Assembly: GCA_037039925.1 (NCBI GenBank)
Contig: JAXRKP010000416.1
Span: 18,501-82,500, forward strand
Reading direction: 5' to 3'
From: Doris montereyensis
Taxonomy: Eukaryota; Mollusca; Gastropoda; Nudibranchia; Dorididae
Length of the DNA: 64,000 bases
Part shown: positions 1-11,017 of the stretch, one piece after another
Layout of the letters: the number at the start of each line of letters is the position of its first letter
Position numbering within the stretch: the first letter of the stretch is position 1
Program-made: the position numbers and the translations under genes
The notes under the pieces: model-generated
What the model saw: only the letters and a program-made list of their open reading frames with translations
Told to the model about the DNA's origin: nothing
Database searches by the model: none

Positions 1-870
1 ACATTTTCCAATGAACGCCTAAATCTATGAGATATACAGAAATGGTCAATTTGATTTTCTGTGTTTCCATCCAGTGATACCCATGTGGCCCCATGGATCT
101 TCTTGTGTGAAAAAATGGTACCGCCAATAACCAATCCATTGAAGGAGCACATATTTGCAAACCTTTCTCCATTGTCGTTCATCTCTCCCAGTCCATGTTT
201 GCCCAATATTTCTTCATATCCGGTGTGGTGTTTGTTCCTACCTTTGGATTAGCATCTCCCATCATGATATTGACATCTCTAGAGGGTAGCTTTTCTATCA
301 CTCCCTGTAACCAGTTATAGAATTCATCCGTCTCATCGTTACCTGAATCATTTGTCGGCGCGTAGATGTGCACTATGTGGATCCTCTTGTTTCTTGATGA
401 CAATGACGCCATGATGATCCTCAAGCCATGGGCTTCCCAACCTCTGAGTGTTTTCTGTGCTGCTTTACTTAAGATGAGAGCAACTCTTTCTCGCTGTGAT
501 CCTTAGTCTTTTCCAGAATAAAAAATCTGTTCTCCTGTTCGGAGACGTTTCTGTCTGAATTGTATCCAGCGAGATTCTGCGATTCCCAGTACGTGCGACT
601 TGTTATAGTGCATCTCTTGGATAGCTTGTTTACACTTGCCTGCTTCACACAAGGTTTGCACATTCCATGATGCAATCCGGTAAGAATTCTTGCTTGAAGA
701 TGGAGGCCTCTGTCCAGTAGCTTCCTTTCAGTTTCGCCACTGAACGTCATCCGTTCTGTAACAGGAGCTCTATTTTTTTCCCAAGATGGTGTTTTCGTTT
801 CTCTGCGCTCGTGTTTCTGTAACAATTTTCTTTTTACAGATGGGGTTGTTAGCCCCACGCCAACCTCCAG
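1..870 (-). mobile_element. LINE endonuclease (EN) fragment, RTE/CFDP2-like, cut by window edge
   Basis: Read on the minus strand from about 690 downward, this encodes the N-terminal half of an apurinic-type endonuclease of a non-LTR retrotransposon, which would nick target DNA to prime reverse transcription. Visible motifs in order are ASWNVQTL (near 680), IYAPTND (near 365), GDANPKVG (near 265, the usual GDFN metal-binding block with Phe changed to Ala) and ATWVSLDG...NQIDHF (near 85-30). This pattern is common in the RTE-type sequences annotated as craniofacial development protein 2-like. The frame is broken by a stop near 505 and by a shift near 240, so it is a dead copy. The rest of EN and the reverse transcriptase would lie left of base 1. 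Bases 840-990 are probably its 5' leader. The clade assignment is an inference. Confidence 0.72.
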
Positions 871-989
871 CCTGGAGGACCACCTAATTCACCATTTTAG
901 TCGCCTCATATGACACACTGGCATCATGTTGGGCATACTCATGCACCCTTTCTTTGGAGGGACCCCTACAATTACTACAAAAGGCCTGG

Positions 990-2230
990 ATGTGTAAAGA
1001 TAACAAACAAAAGACATTGGATTTAGATTAGTATGAAAAAGAAACAATGAAAGATCTATCACCAATCACCAGTCCTGAAGGCTAAAAAAATAATTAAACA
1101 CACTATGCCCAACTATGGAACTCATCTCCTACTCTATTTCTCTTCTTTCCAACACAAAACCAAAGCTACAACTTTTAGATTTTATCTCCAATCATTTCAT
1201 ATCCCTTACATGCTATCAAATAAACCTGTAAAAAGATAATTGTATACCAGTACATGCTAAGATGCAGAAACAATGAACTTGGTATTGTTGTGAAGTTGTT
1301 TTTTTAATGGAATTTGAGGATTTGGAAAATTTGTTGTAAAACTAGAGCTAGATCTAGATGTAGACCTATATTCTAGATTATATCTACAATCTAGATCTCT
1401 ACAATCTACATTTATAAGCAATATCCCCTAGATTCTAGATTAAATCAAAGAGAATATATCTATATCTAGACAATAGATCTATTAGTAGATCTAACTATTA
1501 CTAAGTAATGAAAGATAGATCTAGATCTAGATTTTAGAACTAACTACTACTCAGTACTTAGGAGAAATATGACAATAAGTGACAACTCCACTAATAAAGA
1601 CAGAACAAACACGTGATGTTTTGGGTATAACCCTTCGTCAGACAACAAATGAGAAATATCCCTAGAATCTAGATCTAAGTAATACCTCCGGCATCACACA
1701 ATGTGATGTTGGAAGAAAAACATAAAAGGAGAAAGAAAGAAAAGAAAAAGACAGTGATGATAAGAAACTTAGCAGAGGGGGTGTGATTAGTTGTTATTAC
1801 AACTACTCAGTACTTAGATCTAGATCTAGATCTAGTACTACTGTTGAACTCACTGAAGTTTGAATTGTCTGCTACCTCTAAATGGAAAGCATTGAAATGG
1901 TGATGCCTCAGTCCTCTGTGAATTTAAAATAAATGTTACTAAAAGTACTAGATCTAGATCTAGATCTATCTATCCAGATTTACGCCTGCATTGAGGTTTA
2001 GTTCTGTAATGAATCAACGATACTAATCAAGGAGTTGCTCATGTGACAAACAATTATATCGAAAGTAGAAAGAACTCACGTCCAAAGCAAGAGTTCTATA
2101 TTATTTCGTTTTGGCACACGTTTGTCGTGTATTATGTCAGTTACACACTTAGGTCGAGCTCTCTGCATCGTTGACCATTATGATAAAAGATTCTTGGACA
2201 ACATGAACTAGATTTTATTTTCTTCCTTTT
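990..2230. repeat. AT-rich region with CTAGAT-type clusters
   Basis: No gene is seen. From about 1,345 to 1,980 the sequence is studded with overlapping AGATCT/CTAGAT words, the same simple motif that fills 29.5-30.3 kb and 53.8-54.5 kb. It looks like diffuse, degenerate hexanucleotide-rich DNA rather than a clean tandem array. It lies just upstream of the first exon candidate at 2,337. Confidence 0.5.
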
Positions 2231-2247
2231 TTTTGTTGTAAAAACGT

Positions 2248-2252
<5 letters not shown>

Positions 2253-2280
<28 letters not shown>

Positions 2281-2310
2281 GGTGCCATATAAATAATATA
2301 TATATAGTTT
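2253..2310. repeat. (TA)n microsatellite upstream of exon 1
   Basis: About 28 bp of uninterrupted TA is followed by CATATAAATA and more TA. It ends about 30 bp before the proposed start codon at 2,337. A TATA-like core promoter is possible here but cannot be told apart from the microsatellite by eye. Confidence 0.6.
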
Positions 2311-2336
2311 GTGAGATTGATAACATTTTTAGAAAA

Positions 2337-2420
2337 ATGTTTGAATTTCATACTGTGACGATCGAAGAACTGCCAGCAGTGAACCAGTGGTTGGAACGAC
2401 ACCTGCCTGAATCATGGAGG
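2337..2420 (+). CDS. GLYAT-like acyltransferase, exon 1 (start codon)
   Basis: This is an 84-nt open segment of 28 codons from ATG at 2,337 to a splice donor at 2,421 (AGG|GTAACG), ending in phase 0. The peptide contains IEELPAVNQWLERHLPESW. That fits the N-terminus of glycine N-acyltransferase-like proteins, where a helix rich in Leu and acidic residues is followed by an LP-E-S motif just before a Val-Tyr-Gly strand. Exon 2 at 10,902 begins with Met-Tyr-Gly-Ser in the same phase, so the join reproduces the family pattern. The enzyme would transfer acyl groups from acyl-CoA to an amine acceptor; the substrate cannot be read from sequence. The intron to exon 2 is about 8.5 kb. The family assignment is from memory of motifs and was not searched. 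Confidence 0.55.
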
Positions 2421-2850
2421 GTAACGATTTATTTCTTGCTTTTTAAAAATATTTTCTTTAAAAGAGAGTGCCAAAGTCTTTCCTAGATTCATTGTATATA
2501 GACTTGTTGTACAGCCTAGCAAAGTGTTGTTACACTTTTAGTTATTGTTTTGAGCTTGCAACATTAGCACGATACTGATAGGCCTAACGCTCCAGGATCC
2601 ACCAGCCAAAATAGGGCCAAAGTTCAAACAAATTGCTTTTTATTGTTTTTCATCATATTTTAATCATTTTCTGAAGCTGAAATATTTGGAACTTATCATA
2701 TTAAAGGTTACCAAAATCGGAGGTGTGGAACAGGGATTTTTATGGGGTCAAATTTGTAACAAAATAAGATTTATTGCAAATGTCACGTTTCAATATGTTA
2801 TAAAGATATGCTTTAACAAAGGCGAATCAAAACTTGTATTAATTAATATG
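2421..2850. other. Intron 1, unannotated start
   Basis: AT-rich sequence with no coding or repeat signal recognised. A short open stretch at 2,686-2,910 has no recognisable product. Confidence 0.4.
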
Positions 2851-2854
2851 ATCA

Positions 2855-3075
2855 TATTTTACAGAGACAAAGAGCGTTTTCACAATTTCAAAGCTGATTT
2901 TCTCAAATGACATGATTCAACGTCATACTTTCTTACGTTCTTTATCTTTTAAAATATAAATATTCAACTAAAAGTAGGGTATATAAACTCTTGTTACAAA
3001 TATAATTAAACTCAGCCTTGCGATATATGTAAATATATGCGTTTTCCCGTTTACTCTCTCAGATCAACCTATAAA
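2855..3075 (+). repeat. Diverged direct repeat, copy 1
   Basis: This copy shares ordered blocks with 3,780-3,965: TTTCACAATTTCAAAGCTGATTTTCTCAAATGACAT and then CAGCGTCATA-like, TTTAATC-TTGYGAT and a final AATAT...AGGTCAA block. The two copies lie about 0.9 kb apart in the same orientation and flank members of the inverted family described next. Confidence 0.55.
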
Positions 3076-3120
3076 TATCAAGGTCAAGATCTGCAAATTA
3101 GCTATAAAAATGAGTTTCTA

Positions 3121-3245
3121 CAATGGGGCGTTTAGCATCTCGAAATATCTGGTCTTGTTTCAAAACAGATCAGTGGTAATTCTTTTGTGGAGTCTGAAGC
3201 CTCTTTGATTATAGTACAATAAAATAAGGGCAGTGAATGATATAA
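3121..3245 (+). repeat. Inverted family, copy A
   Basis: It contains GGGCGTTTAGC, CAGATCAGTGGTAATTCTTTTG, CTGAAGCC, ATTATAGTA and AGGGCAGTGA in order. The same blocks occur reverse-complemented at 9,600-9,735, making a long-distance inverted pair about 6.4 kb apart. It is probably a miniature transposon or fold-back remnant. No transposase is seen. Confidence 0.6.
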
Positions 3246-3364
3246 AAACCTCAATTATTAATTTCTATGGGAATACAAGTTAGACGGTGTGTGAGCAATC
3301 TAAATTTCTAAAGTTCGAAAGGATGAAAATGCTATTACTTAAGAATAAGAAGATCTAGTTCTGC

Positions 3365-3672
3365 TCTCTCGGTTGGCATGGCAAGAATAAGTCGTAAATG
3401 TTATGTATAGGATATCGTAGATGCCATAGCAACAAGTTTCCCACAGTTCTGTGATATTTAGATCTAAATAAATCTAGTCATATATGTTGATTCATGTTTA
3501 GATATATAAAATTTAAATGTTTAAGTCAGCGCGTACGTCTTCTGCTGTCACTACACAATGAAAAACACTAGTAAAAAACAACCACGCAATAGAGCTACCA
3601 CTGATCAGGAAAGCGCGCAATGCATCATGGGACAAATTGGCAAGAGGAGCTAAACACCTAATTCTATGTGTG
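3365..3672 (-). repeat. Inverted family, copy B
   Basis: Its reverse complement matches 8,555-8,880 through long blocks, including TGTCCCATGATGCAT, CACTAGTG, GACAGCAGAAGACGTACG, AACATTTAAAT and GAATCAACATAT. It is the diverged inverted partner of that copy, about 5 kb away, and belongs to the same family as copy A (shared GATCAGTGGTA core). Confidence 0.65.
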
Positions 3673-3779
3673 ATTTGTTTGAAATTCATTTTCATTTATT
3701 TTATTATAAGCTTCAAAGAAATATCTCAATTGCTATAGAAGTTTTATATGAATTCATATGATGATATTTTACAATGCTA

Positions 3780-3965
3780 AAGAGGTTTTTCACAACTTCA
3801 AAGCTGGATTTTCTCAAATGACATAAATCAGCGTCATATCTTCTCTCTTTTTCGTTCATCAGATATTTATCTGACATATGTAACCTTTGTCACAGATATA
3901 CCTAGTAGTTTAATCTTGTGATGTATACATCCATTTACCCTCTTGGGTCAATATTATTAGGTCAA
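3780..3965 (+). repeat. Diverged direct repeat, copy 2
   Basis: Second copy of the unit at 2,855-3,075. The shared core is TTTCACAA(C/T)TTCAAAGCTG followed by TTTTCTCAAATGACAT. Confidence 0.55.
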
Positions 3966-4054
3966 ATGTCAGTATATATTATGTGAGTCCGAAACGTATC
4001 ATATTGCACTTTCTCGGTTGATTGTGATATATATTCGCAAAAGGAGGTGTATGA

Positions 4055-4140
4055 CTTTATATTAGCTGATATTGTATATGTATGCGTGTGTGTATTGTGT
4101 ATGTGTGTGTTGTGCATGGGTATGTGTGTGTTTGATACAA
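4055..4140. repeat. (TG)n-rich imperfect microsatellite
   Basis: Interrupted GTGTGT/ATGTGTG runs. The reading frame of Thr-His repeats on the other strand is a by-product. Confidence 0.5.
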
Positions 4141-4479
4141 TAGGTCTATCCATGTGTTTTCGCTAAAAGTATATATCTAGCAACGTGACTTTGAATAATT
4201 AAAATAACCACAATCCCAACAAGTGGCAAACAGCACAAATACTGGTCTGGGATAAGTGTTGTATAGCAAACAAAAAGTGAGCGATACAAAAAGCCTACAA
4301 CCATAAAAAAAAAAAGTGTTCATCTTTTCTTTTCACTACATTGGTAAATGAGGTGATAATAATAATTTCTCTCCTTGAACTTAATGTGGATACGATGGTC
4401 CAAACGTCATGGGCTGTGTCACGGGCTCGCAACATCTTACTCAACTTTTTCGGGTTAACTCCCTTCATCCCTCTACCCA

Positions 4480-4672
4480 TCTAGGTAGGTGGATCGACAC
4501 CTAGTTTCATCGGAAACGGACGATAAAAAAAAGGAGGTCCCGTGCAGATCACAAAAAACTCCTGTGCACGTTAAAGATCTGTTGCCTGTTCACAAGGCAG
4601 TACGGGTTTAAAATCCAACCCAAACCCTAAAATCATCTTAGTTGTGGATGTTGGTAAATCAAATCAAACAAA
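4480..4672 (+). mobile_element. SINE body, degraded head
   Basis: The sequence runs AGGTAGGTGGATCG, GGACGATAAA, GGTCCCGTGCAGATCACA, TGTGCACGTTAAAG and TTAGTTGTGGATG, and ends in AAATCAAATCAAAC. The same ordered blocks occur at 23,945-24,135 and, inverted, at 59,990-60,160, where a tRNA-like head is also present. This identifies a dispersed tRNA-derived SINE family. This copy has lost a recognisable head. Confidence 0.65.
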
Positions 4673-4679
4673 ACTTGAA

Positions 4680-5224
4680 TTCAATGTTACACGATATTAC
4701 AAGGTAACATTTGCTTTCCCTCCTGTTGATAAGAACGTTCACGGACAAATATGAAAAAAGTTTGAAATATACAATTCGTTGTTTTGTATACGGCTTGAAA
4801 AAAAACAAACTCCACCTGGAATAAAAAAAAAAGAGTTTGAAAACGTATTGGGTGACGAAACAAAGAATTCAAGATTAGAAATTAACAATAACATTAATGA
4901 CGGAGATAATAATTGATTGTGTTAAAAAAAGGCAATACGTTTTGTATAAAACAATGGACAAAATAATAAGGTCGTGAACATAATGGAGAAAGGCGTGCCA
5001 AGCACATTTGCCGGTGAGTACAACGCTAGCTATAGCATTGGCAAGATTTGAACGCAGGACCGCACGATCAAAAAGTCCGGCTGCTAACGCTCAAAGGTAT
5101 TCTCGAAAATTAGTCAATTATTCTATCAAAAACTAGACTGCTGACACCACTGACTTATCAAAAGCTAGATAATAATATGTCACAAGCAGACAAAGTTTGA
5201 TTAAACCGTAGTTTTATTGATTTG
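4680..5224. other. Intron 1 stretch without recognised feature
   Basis: AT-rich. A 40-bp block at 5,086-5,130 (ACGCTCAAAGGTATTCTCGA and onward) recurs at 5,983-6,030 inside the next element. Bases 5,030-5,080 weakly resemble the end of a tRNA-derived SINE on the minus strand. Confidence 0.35.
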
Positions 5225-6785
5225 GAACAGTACATGCTATTATAATTAGAAAACATCTTCACTCCCATACATAACAACTAAAGGAAAAGGCTCCCAGCAC
5301 GGTGTAAAAGAAAACTTTAAACCGCCTTACATTTTACCCTCAAATTTCTTTTGGGTGATAGTTAGATAATGTCACCTTCATACTCAAGATATCTCTGTTT
5401 ATTATGTCTCTTGTTCATCAACGTTGTATTCTATTACGTGTCCTCCTGACATTCCACACACCCAATAGAGCAGTTGAGACTGTGTGTCCCGCTGTTACTG
5501 CTACACCATAGAATCGAGAGTAATCTGTAGGCCTCCATGACGCCTATCAAGACAATACTATGTACACCCAGTGTTGTAACGTAATGGTCAACGTTGTTTG
5601 GAATAAACATGGGTATGACCCTTTTTGGCAATTTGACCAACATTACGCATGAAGCGCTGCTTTTGAACTTGCAGATAAAAAAAGAATACTAATGCAGCAG
5701 GCATACAGTATATGTGTGCAGTCGAAAGTTTCTGTATGTAAGGTCTTATTCCTTTTGACCATTTCCCTTGCAATCTGTAAATTGTTTTATTTCAAGCTTG
5801 AAGACTTCTTTGTAAGAAGAGCAACACCTGGCGTATTCAAAATGTCAGTCAGTGAGCGTGAGGAAGAAACTTGTTTGACGGAACTGACAACAAAGGAAAT
5901 TCTTCTTGTAAGAATCTTGCAGGAACTGCTTGGATCATGGTGTGTCCTTTGGTGGCATGCTTAAGGTCTTTGTTTTCACTTTCTAACGCTCAAAGGTATT
6001 CTCGAAAAATAGTCAATTATTCTGTCAAAAAGTCGGTTGGTGTTCGCCTTCACCGAGTTCGAAATATAGGCCTTCCAATGTGTCTTCCATTGACTGAAGA
6101 CACTCATCCAATATTAGTAAGTAGTCGTCATCGTGATAGTGATATATACTTTTGACAACCGAGAAGATTTTGCTCTTGAACCGTGTCTTCCGTCCTGCCT
6201 TTACTTGGTTCTTTTCTTGGATATGACTACCTGGAGGGCTTTCTTTTTGTTTGGAAATTTAACATGACAAGCATCATGTCTCCTACTCTATAGCCTCTTA
6301 ACTCAACCGCTCATTGTTTCTTCTCTTACTAGAATCTTCAACCTAACTTCGACATTTTTAGTCAAAATAATTTTTAAGGCTTTCAACGCTTTTCTTTCAC
6401 TTATTCCATTAAACAGACACTTCACTACCGTTGTTTTGTAATCGAACGAATCTTCTTTTGAGTTGAATTTCTCTCTTGTCTTTAGTCTGAGTGACACTGT
6501 TGAGATCCTTCCCCTCGTGAGCTCATTCCTTGTTATTTCACGTCTTTTTGTTCAAACACACACATACATAGACTTGTATGTCCACGTTGTTTGTGAACTT
6601 CCTGTCAAGCAAAATCTTGGACATTCAATCTACCACCTAGTTGACTTGATGCCGTTACATCATTCTTCCCTGAGCGTGGCAGCTTTCTTTGGCTTTTCTT
6701 TTACACCGTGCTGTGAGCATTTTCTATTTAGTTGTTATGTATGAAAGTGAAAGTAAATATGTTTTCTCGTTATGATAGCATGGCG
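5225..6785. mobile_element. 1.55-kb element with ~90-bp terminal inverted repeats
   Basis: Bases 5,230-5,320 match the reverse complement of 6,690-6,785 through TTTTACACCGTGCTG, TTAGTTGTTATGTATG, GTGAA, ATGTTTTCT and ATAGCATG. This suggests a non-autonomous DNA transposon or fold-back element. The interior has short open stretches on both strands but nothing recognisable as a transposase. An internal 40-bp block also occurs just outside the left end at 5,086. Confidence 0.55.
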
Positions 6786-7052
6786 ACTTACTCCGCCTCA
6801 CCCTCCCCCTCCCCCCGGTGGTGTTTATAAATTGGAAGTAAGTACCATTACATATTGTGTTGAAATATTGAAATGGGTTTCATTGAAAAATAATATTATT
6901 ATCTTCATCCATGACCGAACACCACGTGACAACTTTTAAGTTCCTTCCTCCTCTTCGTGTATTTCTCGGTCTGTCTTTTTGGCTCTGTTTGTTTTTCTGT
7001 CTGTCTATATACAATCTCCCTCCTCCCCTCCCTCCCTCTCTCCCTCCCTCCT

Positions 7053-7120
<68 letters not shown>

Positions 7121-8550
7121 ATATGTGACACACAGGTACCTCTTATCAATGTTAATAGAATGAGGTCGGATTTTTTTATCTATTATAAACTTTGTGAGAA
7201 ATTATTTTCTTTTATAATAAAAATGTAGTTTTTTGTATATTCACGATATAGTATTTTCAAAAATTCATATAAAAAAACTTACCCAAAATATTAAAAAAAA
7301 ATCCGACGTCACTTTAGATATAAATGGAAGCACAGGTTTTGAGTAATTTTATTCATAAACGAGGAGGAGATACATTTGAAAATAGGGTCGAATTCCAAGA
7401 TGGCGACCGTTTCTATGACAACCAAGGGTGCTACAAACTTTTCAATGATATGGGATGACTGTATTTTGACAGTTACTCATGTAGATACTAAAAGCAAAAA
7501 ATCTAAACTCAAAAAGCAAGAAAAATCACAGTTCAGGAGGCGCCCCCTTAAATTTAGGGTCGTTGCTGTTACTAATGTTACTAGGGAAGAACGCAGGCCA
7601 TGTGTACTATTGCACACGTACTATTGGGCAGGAAACACTGACTTCTTTAAATTTCCATAATATTCCTTGCCGCATGGTTTATGACGTAGTTTGACCTTTG
7701 TTGAGTTCATTGTTTAACAACATCCAATGATATTACAACTTATTTTAATCCCACCCCGTAGCTACTCCCTGGGTTTTTGTTTAACCAATGACTCAACAAA
7801 TCTGCAGTACCCGGCATTGCACGTACATTTCAAATAGATCTTTAATTTATGCAGGGACGGATTTAACCCTAAACAACTAGAGGGACACTTTAATGAACGG
7901 TAATAAAAAGGAAAAAACAAATCAACGAATATGACGTCACAAGCACTTTCTTTTCCTTTATGTGAAGGTGAGCTTTTGGTCTTCAATGATGCAAATCGAT
8001 TGATGTCTCTTTTGGTTTCAAGTATTCACACTCTTGTGAACTGACATTTAAAATGCTTAAAGCATTTAGTCGATCATGTCCATATTTTTTGGAGATTTGT
8101 TGTTATTCGTTTGTGTTATATTTGACAGCATCGACCATATGGTTGAACTACATTGACACCTCTTATTAATCTTGACCTTTTCTTTCATTTGTTTCATGTC
8201 GCACGACTACTTTGTGACCAAATGTTATCGCCCCAAAGAATAAACAATAGAAGCAAATCAAGCGGTTTCTACGCTAGTCAATCATTTGACAGTATCATAC
8301 GTAGACGGGTTTCGAAAGCCGAAAACGCGATGTCTTTCACTACGAGGTCATAAATGTTTTGTTTGCAGCTGTCCTCATGCTTCAAACTTTTGAAGTTTTT
8401 TTAAAGAAAGTCTATCTATTTCAGCATTAAATTAATAAACACAGTAATTCATTAATCATTATGAATATACACATCAATAAATTATCATAAATCTATCCAC
8501 GATAAGACTCTACAGTAACAAGTACCCTCTCACTGCCATGATCTGTTTGT
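6786..8550. other. Intron 1 stretch with TC microsatellite
   Basis: It contains a (CCTCC)/(TC)n tract at about 7,018-7,120. No gene, LINE or SINE is recognised in the rest. Short open stretches at 7,376-7,660 and 8,153-8,353 show no family resemblance that I can support. Confidence 0.4.
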
Positions 8551-8554
8551 AATG

Positions 8555-8880
8555 AGGCGTTTGAGCTCCTAATGCCAATCTGTCCCATGATGCATAGAGC
8601 GTTTTCCCAGATCGGTGGTAACTCTTTTGCGTGGCTGTTTTTCACTAGTGCTATTCATTTATAGTGACGTGACAGCAGAAGACGTACGTTGACTTTAACA
8701 TTTAAATGTTATCTATCTAAACATGTGAATCAACATATTTGATAAATTTGTTTAGATATACATCATAAAATTGTGGAAAATAGTTGCTAATGCATCTTAA
8801 CATCCTATGCGTGTCATTTCCGACTGATTTTTGCCAATGCCAGCCGGAGAGCGGAGCGTTAGATCTATTTATTCGTGCTT
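8555..8880 (+). repeat. Inverted family, copy B'
   Basis: Partner of copy B at 3,365-3,672 in opposite orientation. It starts with AGGCGTTTGAGCTCC, carries CAGATCGGTGGTAACTC and TTTTTCACTAGTG, and ends near GGAGAGCGGAGCG. Confidence 0.65.
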
Positions 8881-9177
8881 GCATTTTTCAATCTTAATCT
8901 AATTGATAATTGAGATTTGTTATCGCTTTTGGATATAAATATGTTGTATCTCGCGGTGTCTAGATGTATTAACATTAGGTTCTAGTTCTGGGTGTAGATG
9001 TTCTTCTGTCCAAAGAACGAGTTGAAAAAAATAGGACACAAAAAAAAAGAAGAATCAAGTTGAACGTGTAGTAAGGTTGAAAAAAATTTAATAATTTGTT
9101 AGAGAATTTGAAATTGAAAACAGACTTTAACAAATACACTAAATTACATTTTATGAATATATCAAAATGTAAAACTA

Positions 9178-9300
9178 CAGGGGCGTTTAGCTCGTTTCAG
9201 ATATTCCCGATAAGACCTCACGTAGATTGGCCGTGGTAACACTTTTTGCGTCGCTGCATTTTTTCAATGCAAAATCCTATAATACTTTCATAGAATGTGA
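9178..9300 (+). repeat. Inverted family, copy C (partial)
   Basis: It begins GGGGCGTTTAGCTC and has a diverged GTGGTAACAC...TTTTGCGT core like copy B'. Only the first part of the unit is recognisable. Confidence 0.45.
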
Positions 9301-9599
9301 GACTGTGCGTCAATGTAACTCATTGCAAACAACGAAAATTGATGATATATTCATCTTGTTAAGCACCAGTCAATAAGTTATAAAATAATGAACACCTAAT
9401 GTTGTTATTATTTCTACTCTATCATTTCTAATTCTAGATCTAATTTGTATTATTATTATCATTACTGGTGGTCATTCTGTTCCTTCTCCTTCTCTTAATA
9501 TTTAATAATCATCACTACAAGCGTTAGCATTACTATTTACAATATCAGAATGATTATTAACAACAGTAGAAATGGTAGCAGTAGTTATGAAAATGACGT

Positions 9600-9735
9600 G
9601 GGCTACTCACTGCCCTCGTATTTTACTATAATTAAATACGGGCTTCAGGTTCCACACAAAAGAATTACCACCGATCTGTTTCTGAAACAGATGCACATAA
9701 TTTCTGTCGCTTAACACCTCATTAGATCTACATAC
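9600..9735 (-). repeat. Inverted family, copy A'
   Basis: Reverse complement of copy A at 3,121-3,245. Blocks are CTCACTGCCCT, TACTATAAT, GGCTTCAG, AAAGAATTACCACCGATCTG and TTAACACCTCATT. Confidence 0.6.
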
Positions 9736-9739
9736 AAAC

Positions 9740-10895
9740 AATTATCGACTAGGCAGCTGTGCTGAATTACGCTGGCAGGTAAAAGTAACTTATCAATCTT
9801 TTTTCAATTCGGAATTTTAAAAAGTTTAAAAATGCAACTTAAAAACTGATAATTTTATTTGATATTAGTATATAAATCGATGTTAATCCAACATTTTTAA
9901 CATACATGAGCAAAGCTTAAAGGTAAATGCTTAAAATTGCAAGCCAAACAAATAAAACACATAAGTTTTGCCAATTTTCATTTACGCATGCCACAGCGCC
10001 AAACGTGGGACACGAATGCAAAGTGTCCTAACCATTCTCACCCGGCTAGTCTTTCAGGCTTTCACTTTCACCTGCATTTGATTTCTCATTACGTTTTAAA
10101 GATGATCAGCTCTTGAGGACACATACTGCCCCTCAAAATAGACTCACTTTGGCCGCTCGCTTGGCGTGTCTTGTCATCTGCCCCGTCGCATCACGTGATA
10201 CCGTTTACAATCTTTGTTTAACTGCTAATACTAGATCCATCTATGTGAACTAAAACTGAAGGTTTTCAGTGCAAAAAAAAAACCCATTTTATTATTTTAT
10301 TCCCCCGCTATGTATTTAACGTTGGTGATTAACTTGTCGATCTGTCAAGGAGGACACTGTCCTGTATATCCGTACATTAAATCCGCCCCTGAATTTGTTT
10401 GACATAGATGCGAGTAGATATAATATGTTTGTCATAATAATCACGAGAGCAATAAATGTCAAGTTTACACGGTGATACATCATGTAGGCCTATGAAAAAG
10501 TCGAATTATCATCTGCTGAGCTCTAGATCTACAACTTGCTTCTACCAGCCTACATTACCCTGCTTTCTGTATTAGAAACGAAGATAAGGATAAGATATGC
10601 TCCAATTCTATATGGGCTGTAACAGGCCTACGGGAACTGGACCTTTGTTAGTTTGCTTTTACAACCCCAACAAAGAACACAACAACCCCATATAGACAAC
10701 AACAAAAAACGAACTTGTCTTATCATAAAACAAGTATATGCCCTCGAACTGGCTTTGGTGTTAATGATGATGACGATGATGAAATAAATGTTGTTGAAGC
10801 CATCAACTTGTTACAACTGTATTGTTGCGTTTATGTTGTATTGTTTTTGTTCGTTTGTTTGTTATTCTTTTGATTTCATGAAATTATCCCCTATT
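9740..10895. other. End of intron 1, no recognised feature
   Basis: AT-rich unique-looking sequence. It ends in a pyrimidine-containing acceptor (CTATTGTTCAG) at 10,891-10,901. Confidence 0.4.
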
Positions 10896-10901
10896 GTTCA
10901 G

Positions 10902-11017
10902 ATGTATGGATCAACTCGTGAGGTTCTCAATGGACGCTGGTCTGGAGTCGTATATTTTGCACCTGGGTGGCCAAAATACGAGGTGTTTATGAAGAAATCG
11001 ACAAGACAAACCACCCT
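10902..11017 (+). CDS. GLYAT-like acyltransferase, exon 2
   Basis: The segment lies between an acceptor (TTGTTCAG|ATG) and a strong donor (CCCT|GTAAGTG at 11,018). It is 116 nt, entering in phase 0 and leaving with two bases over. It encodes MYGSTREVLNGRWSGVVYF and then APGWPKYEVF. This matches the GLYAT N-terminal layout of a VYG strand, a G-rich turn and a short hydrophobic strand ending in a W-P-x-(F/Y) motif. Joined to exon 1 it gives LPESWR-MYGS without a frame break. The last 40 bases and the donor are the founder copy of the minisatellite that follows. The phase of the join to exon 3 is not resolved and may involve a one-base error. Confidence 0.6.

Noticed and set aside
7376..7660. 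94-codon open frame in intron 1
   Set aside because: Basic, low-information peptide with no recognisable family and no supporting splice or promoter context.
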